Positions 57,617 to 64,000 of a stretch of DNA of 64,000 nucleotides are shown here, piece after piece. Made by a program: the position numbers and the translations under genes. Position 1 is the stretch's first letter; each line of letters begins with the position of its first letter. The stretch spans positions 1,178,001 through 1,242,000 of the forward strand of contig NZ_CP019236.1 of the NCBI RefSeq assembly GCF_001955695.1. The letters are read 5' to 3'. A model generated the notes under the pieces. The model did no database searches, had not been told where the DNA came from, and saw only the letters and a list, made by a program, of their open reading frames with translations. The DNA comes from Rhodoferax koreense (lineage in GTDB: Bacteria; Pseudomonadota; Gammaproteobacteria; Burkholderiales; Burkholderiaceae_C).

Positions 57617-58357
57617 ATGGCGCTGCAAACCCCCATGGAAACCGTGGAAGCCGCCGCACTCGGCGTGATCATGCTCGACACGCGCTTCCCGCGCCCGCCG
57701 GGCGACATCGGCAACCCGGCGAGTTTTGCCGTGCCGGTGCGCCAGCGGGTGGTGTCGGGCGCCTGGCCGGCCGCCGTGGTGCAGACGGCCGAGGCCCAGC
57801 AGGCCAATGGCATGCAGCCCGCTTTCGTGGCCGCTGCGCGGGCGCTGCAGGCCGACGGGGTGCGCGCGATCACCACCAGCTGCGGTTTCCTGGTGCTGAT
57901 GCAGCAGGTGCTTCAGGCCGCGGTGAAGGTGCCGGTCGTCACCTCCAGCCTGCTTGCGCTGCCTGGCTGCCTCGCGCGTGAGGGCCAGGTCGGCGTCCTG
58001 ACCATCAGCGCCGACAAGCTCGGCCCGGCGCACCTGCGGGTGGCTGGCGTGCCCGAGGAGCGGCTCGGCGATGTGCTGGTCCAGGGCATGGATCCGGAAG
58101 GCGCCTTCGCCGGCCCGATCCTGCGCAACCAGCCCGGGCTGGATGTGGCCGCGGCCGAGGCCGACGTTGTGCGCGCCGCGCTGGTGCTGCAGGCGCATGC
58201 CCCCCACCTGCGTACCTTGGTGCTGGAGTGCACCAACATGCCGCCCTATGCCGCGGCGATCGAGCGGCGGACCGGCTGGCGTACCCTTTCCCTGCTGCAG
58301 TCCGCCACGCTGCTGCACGTTTTTTCACGAACCTCTTCCCTGGCCCGGAGCCCTTGA
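57617..58357 (+). CDS. Asp/Glu/hydantoin racemase family protein
   Basis: 246 residues from ATG 57617; the AGGAGG ribosome site overlaps the stop of the regulator gene. The two catalytic cysteines of the fold are in place: Cys89 in [12 protein letters not shown] and Cys205 in [11 protein letters not shown]. The family includes aspartate, glutamate and hydantoin racemases and maleate isomerase. Because a hydantoinase-type gene starts 2 nt after its stop, a hydantoin or related cyclic substrate is the likeliest. Not enough sequence detail to fix the substrate. Confidence 0.85.
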   Translation: MALQTPMETVEAAALGVIMLDTRFPRPPGDIGNPASFAVPVRQRVVSGAWPAAVVQTAEAQQANGMQPAFVAAARALQADGVRAITTSCGFLVLMQQVLQAAVKVPVVTSSLLALPGCLAREGQVGVLTISADKLGPAHLRVAGVPEERLGDVLVQGMDPEGAFAGPILRNQPGLDVAAAEADVVRAALVLQAHAPHLRTLVLECTNMPPYAAAIERRTGWRTLSLLQSATLLHVFSRTSSLARSP

Positions 58358-58359
58358 CC

Positions 58360-62022
<3,663 letters not shown>

Positions 62023-62038
62023 AACCCGGTTTTCAAGA

Positions 62039-62064
62039 GGCAGCGGGCTGAGGGCGCCGCTGCC
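62039..62064. terminator. hairpin between convergent hydantoinase and glycine-zipper genes
   Basis: 8-bp perfect stem GGCAGCGG (62039-62046) and CCGCTGCC (62057-62064) with 10-nt loop, in the 63-bp spacer between two converging genes. No clear T-tract on either strand, so its strength is doubtful. Confidence 0.3.
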
Positions 62065-62085
62065 CGTGGCCAGTGGCGTAGCGGC

Positions 62086-62745
62086 TCAGCGCCAGCCGTG
62101 CCGGTAGCCCCCGCCGCCCCAGACATAACCCAGGTTCAGGTCGACCGAGACGGGCGCCACATAGGGCCGCACGTAGGGCGTCGCCTGGTACCAGGTGGGC
62201 TGCTGCACGTAGACCGGCTGCGGCGCATAGGGCTGGCTCGAAATCGTCTGCACGGGCGCCTGCACCGGTGGCGGTGCGCTGTTGGCGGCGGGCGTTACCT
62301 GCAGCGGAATCGTCGGGCCGGGATCCTGCGCGAGCTGCACGTTGTACTGCCGGCCGTTGTATTCGTAGACCACGTTGTAGCCCACGGTGCGGTTCTCGTA
62401 GAAATTCTGCGTGCCGCAGTTCTGCACGTTCTGGTAGTAGGGTGCGCCGCTGCCTTCGACCCGGTCGCCGACCATGGCACCGCCCACCACGCCCAGGGCC
62501 GTCGCCGCCGCGCGGCCGCCGCCGTGGCCGATGGTGTTGCCCAGCACCCCGCCGGCGATCATGCCCAGCAGTGCACCCGCGCCCGACTTCTGCGGCTCGA
62601 CCGCGACCTGCTGGGTGCTGCACACCTGTCGCGGCACGCTGACCTGCTGCACCACGGGGGTGGAAGACAAGACCCGCCCAACTTCCTGGGCGAAAGTGAG
62701 CCCTGTGCTCAGTGTCAGGGCGGAGAGCAAGATGATCTTTTTCAT
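62086..62745 (-). CDS. glycine-zipper 2TM domain exported protein
   Basis: 219 residues from ATG 62745. Signal peptide of about 19 residues (TGLTFA-Q). Residues about 52-90 hold the glycine-zipper pair GAGALLGMIAGGVLGNTIG and AAATALGVVGGAMVGDRVEG, as in SlyB/Rickettsia 17-kDa-type outer-membrane proteins. No lipobox. A tail from about 150 is rich in Pro, Gln and Tyr with PQPVYVQQPTWYQ. Likely envelope-associated; function not known. Confidence 0.85.
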   Translation of the reverse strand: MKKIILLSALTLSTGLTFAQEVGRVLSSTPVVQQVSVPRQVCSTQQVAVEPQKSGAGALLGMIAGGVLGNTIGHGGGRAAATALGVVGGAMVGDRVEGSGAPYYQNVQNCGTQNFYENRTVGYNVVYEYNGRQYNVQLAQDPGPTIPLQVTPAANSAPPPVQAPVQTISSQPYAPQPVYVQQPTWYQATPYVRPYVAPVSVDLNLGYVWGGGGYRHGWR

Positions 62746-62886
62746 GGTGCAGATTAGAAACCCGATGGCCCTGAAAAGTTTAGACCTTTACCCGCCGTTT
62801 TCAAATGCAAACGGCCAAGCCCCTGCCTGTGACGACTGTTTCACCTGCAAATCATGCGCTGACGCAGATGCCATCTGCGCAGTCAG

Positions 62887-64000
62887 CTATGCTTTTGGTA
62901 GTGTTTCAAAAACCTCGCGCGCGGCCGCCACCGTGGCCGCGATGTCGGCCTCGGTGTGGGCCGCGCTCACGAAGCCGGCCTCGTACAGCGCCGGCGCGAT
63001 GTAAACGCCACGGTCGAGCAGGCCGTGGAACAGGTGGTTGAAACGCGGGTTGCTGGTCTTCATGACCTGACCGTAGTTGGCAGGCAGGGCGTCGAGCAGG
63101 AAGAAGCCGAACATGCCGCCTTCGCTGTCGCCGCAGAAGGGCACCTCGGCGCCCAGCGCGGCCTGGGTGAGCCCGTTGACGAGCAGGCGGGTGGTGCGCG
63201 ACAGGTCTTCGTAGAAGCCCGGCTTCTGCACCTCTCGCAGGGTGGCCAGGCCGCAGGCGGTGGCCACCGGGTTGCCCGAAAGCGTGCCGGCCTGGTAGAC
63301 CGGGCCGAGCGGCGCGAGTTGCTCCATCACCGCGCGCGAGCCACCGAAGGCCGCCAGCGGCATGCCGCCGCCGATCACCTTGCCCAGCACCGTCATGTCG
63401 GGTTTGAAGCCGGGAATGGACTCTGCGTACACGCCCTGGGCACTCTGCAGCCCCACGCGGAAACCGGTCATCACCTCGTCGAACACCAGCAGCGCGCCGT
63501 GCTGGCTGCAGAGTTCGCGGCAGCGCTGCATGAAGGGCACGCTGGCGCGCACGAAGTTCATGTTGCCGGCGATCGGCTCGATGATCAGGCAGGCCACGTC
63601 CGGGCCGTGCAGCGAGAAGGCTTCCTCGAGCTGCGCCACGTTGTTGTATTCGAGCACCAGGGTGTGCTGCACCACCTCGGGCGGCACACCGGCGCTGGTG
63701 GGATTGCCGAAGGTTGCCAGGCCCGAGCCGGCCTTGACCAGCAGCGCGTCGGCATGGCCGTGGTAGCAGCCTTCGAACTTGATGAGGGTCTTGCGGCCCG
63801 TGGCGCCGCGCGCCAGGCGGATGGCGCTCATGCCGGCTTCGGTACCCGAGCTGACCAAGCGCACCATGTCCATCGAGGGCACGAGCTTGAGGATCTCTTC
63901 GGCCAGCTCGACCTCGCGCTCGGTCGGCGCGCCGTACGAGAAGCCTTCGAGCACGGCCCGCTGCACGGCCTCCACCACCGCCGGATGGCCATGGCCCAGG
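62887..64000 (-). CDS. hemL: glutamate-1-semialdehyde 2,1-aminomutase (5' end outside window)
   Basis: PLP enzyme of the C5 heme pathway, converting glutamate-1-semialdehyde to 5-aminolevulinate. The frame is open to the window edge, giving about 370 residues (a full protein has about 430). The visible part begins [12 protein letters not shown] and includes [43 protein letters not shown] and [10 protein letters not shown]. The PLP lysine is in [16 protein letters not shown]. The stop TAG is at 62887. Confidence 0.95.
   Translation of the reverse strand, partial: LGHGHPAVVEAVQRAVLEGFSYGAPTEREVELAEEILKLVPSMDMVRLVSSGTEAGMSAIRLARGATGRKTLIKFEGCYHGHADALLVKAGSGLATFGNPTSAGVPPEVVQHTLVLEYNNVAQLEEAFSLHGPDVACLIIEPIAGNMNFVRASVPFMQRCRELCSQHGALLVFDEVMTGFRVGLQSAQGVYAESIPGFKPDMTVLGKVIGGGMPLAAFGGSRAVMEQLAPLGPVYQAGTLSGNPVATACGLATLREVQKPGFYEDLSRTTRLLVNGLTQAALGAEVPFCGDSEGGMFGFFLLDALPANYGQVMKTSNPRFNHLFHGLLDRGVYIAPALYEAGFVSAAHTEADIAATVAAAREVFETLPKA

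Overview
The window is GC-rich chromosomal DNA packed with genes on both strands. It looks like a betaproteobacterium of the order Burkholderiales, probably family Comamonadaceae. Supporting signs are a Bug/TctC solute-binding protein, a TRAP transporter set, an E. coli-type GshA, a fused MFS/spermidine synthase, a conserved 47-residue basic protein I associate with this family, and REP-like hairpins built on a GCCCGAACGG core. I saw no rRNA, tRNA, CRISPR array, insertion sequence or prophage. The taxonomic call rests on reading the proteins, not on a search.

Layout. 1-4150: the end-truncated fasciclin gene, chrA, a DUF1993 gene, dusC and a DEDDh exonuclease gene. 4379-18247: a tight same-strand array of four very large genes of unknown function (1100, 1154, 1622 and 651 residues) followed by a small membrane protein. 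This is the strongest candidate for an undescribed system. 18248-18637: a non-coding stretch holding two copies of a 69-bp direct repeat, each carrying a DnaA-box sequence. 18638-24794: META/DUF4377 lipoprotein, Oxidored-like protein, gshA, two Nudix hydrolases, an HPF/RaiA-like protein and an RbgA-like GTPase. 25037-35907: EAL phosphodiesterase, unknown basic helical protein, Bug binding protein, 47-residue protein, DoxX, cytochrome b561, M23 peptidase, MFS/spermidine synthase fusion, DUF938 methyltransferase and gamma-glutamyltransferase. 36142-39067: a GtrA, GT2, GT-C cassette for lipid-linked sugar transfer. 39180-42184: GNAT, AzoR and AhpD-like genes, then a MocR regulator. 42242-43799: a small acidic protein and an AbiEii-type toxin-antitoxin pair with a readable promoter and operator.

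43949-49622: glnS, a Pro/Tyr/Val-repeat exported protein, and a TRAP transporter operon whose last gene is a CrcB fluoride channel. 49750-56865: a dipeptide-type ABC transporter (fused double ATPase, binding protein, two permeases) ending in an M14 metallocarboxypeptidase. Divergent from it, 57061-62022 encodes a winged-helix regulator, an Asp/Glu-hydantoin racemase family protein and a fused hydantoinase/oxoprolinase. Together these suggest uptake and breakdown of peptides or cyclic amides such as 5-oxoproline or hydantoins. The window ends with a glycine-zipper protein and a hemL gene cut by the edge.

Many genes are translationally coupled (ATGA, TGATG or GTGA overlaps): gtrA-GT2-GT-C, GNAT-azoR, fusion-M23 peptidase, dctQ-dctM-crcB, and permease-permease-M14 peptidase.
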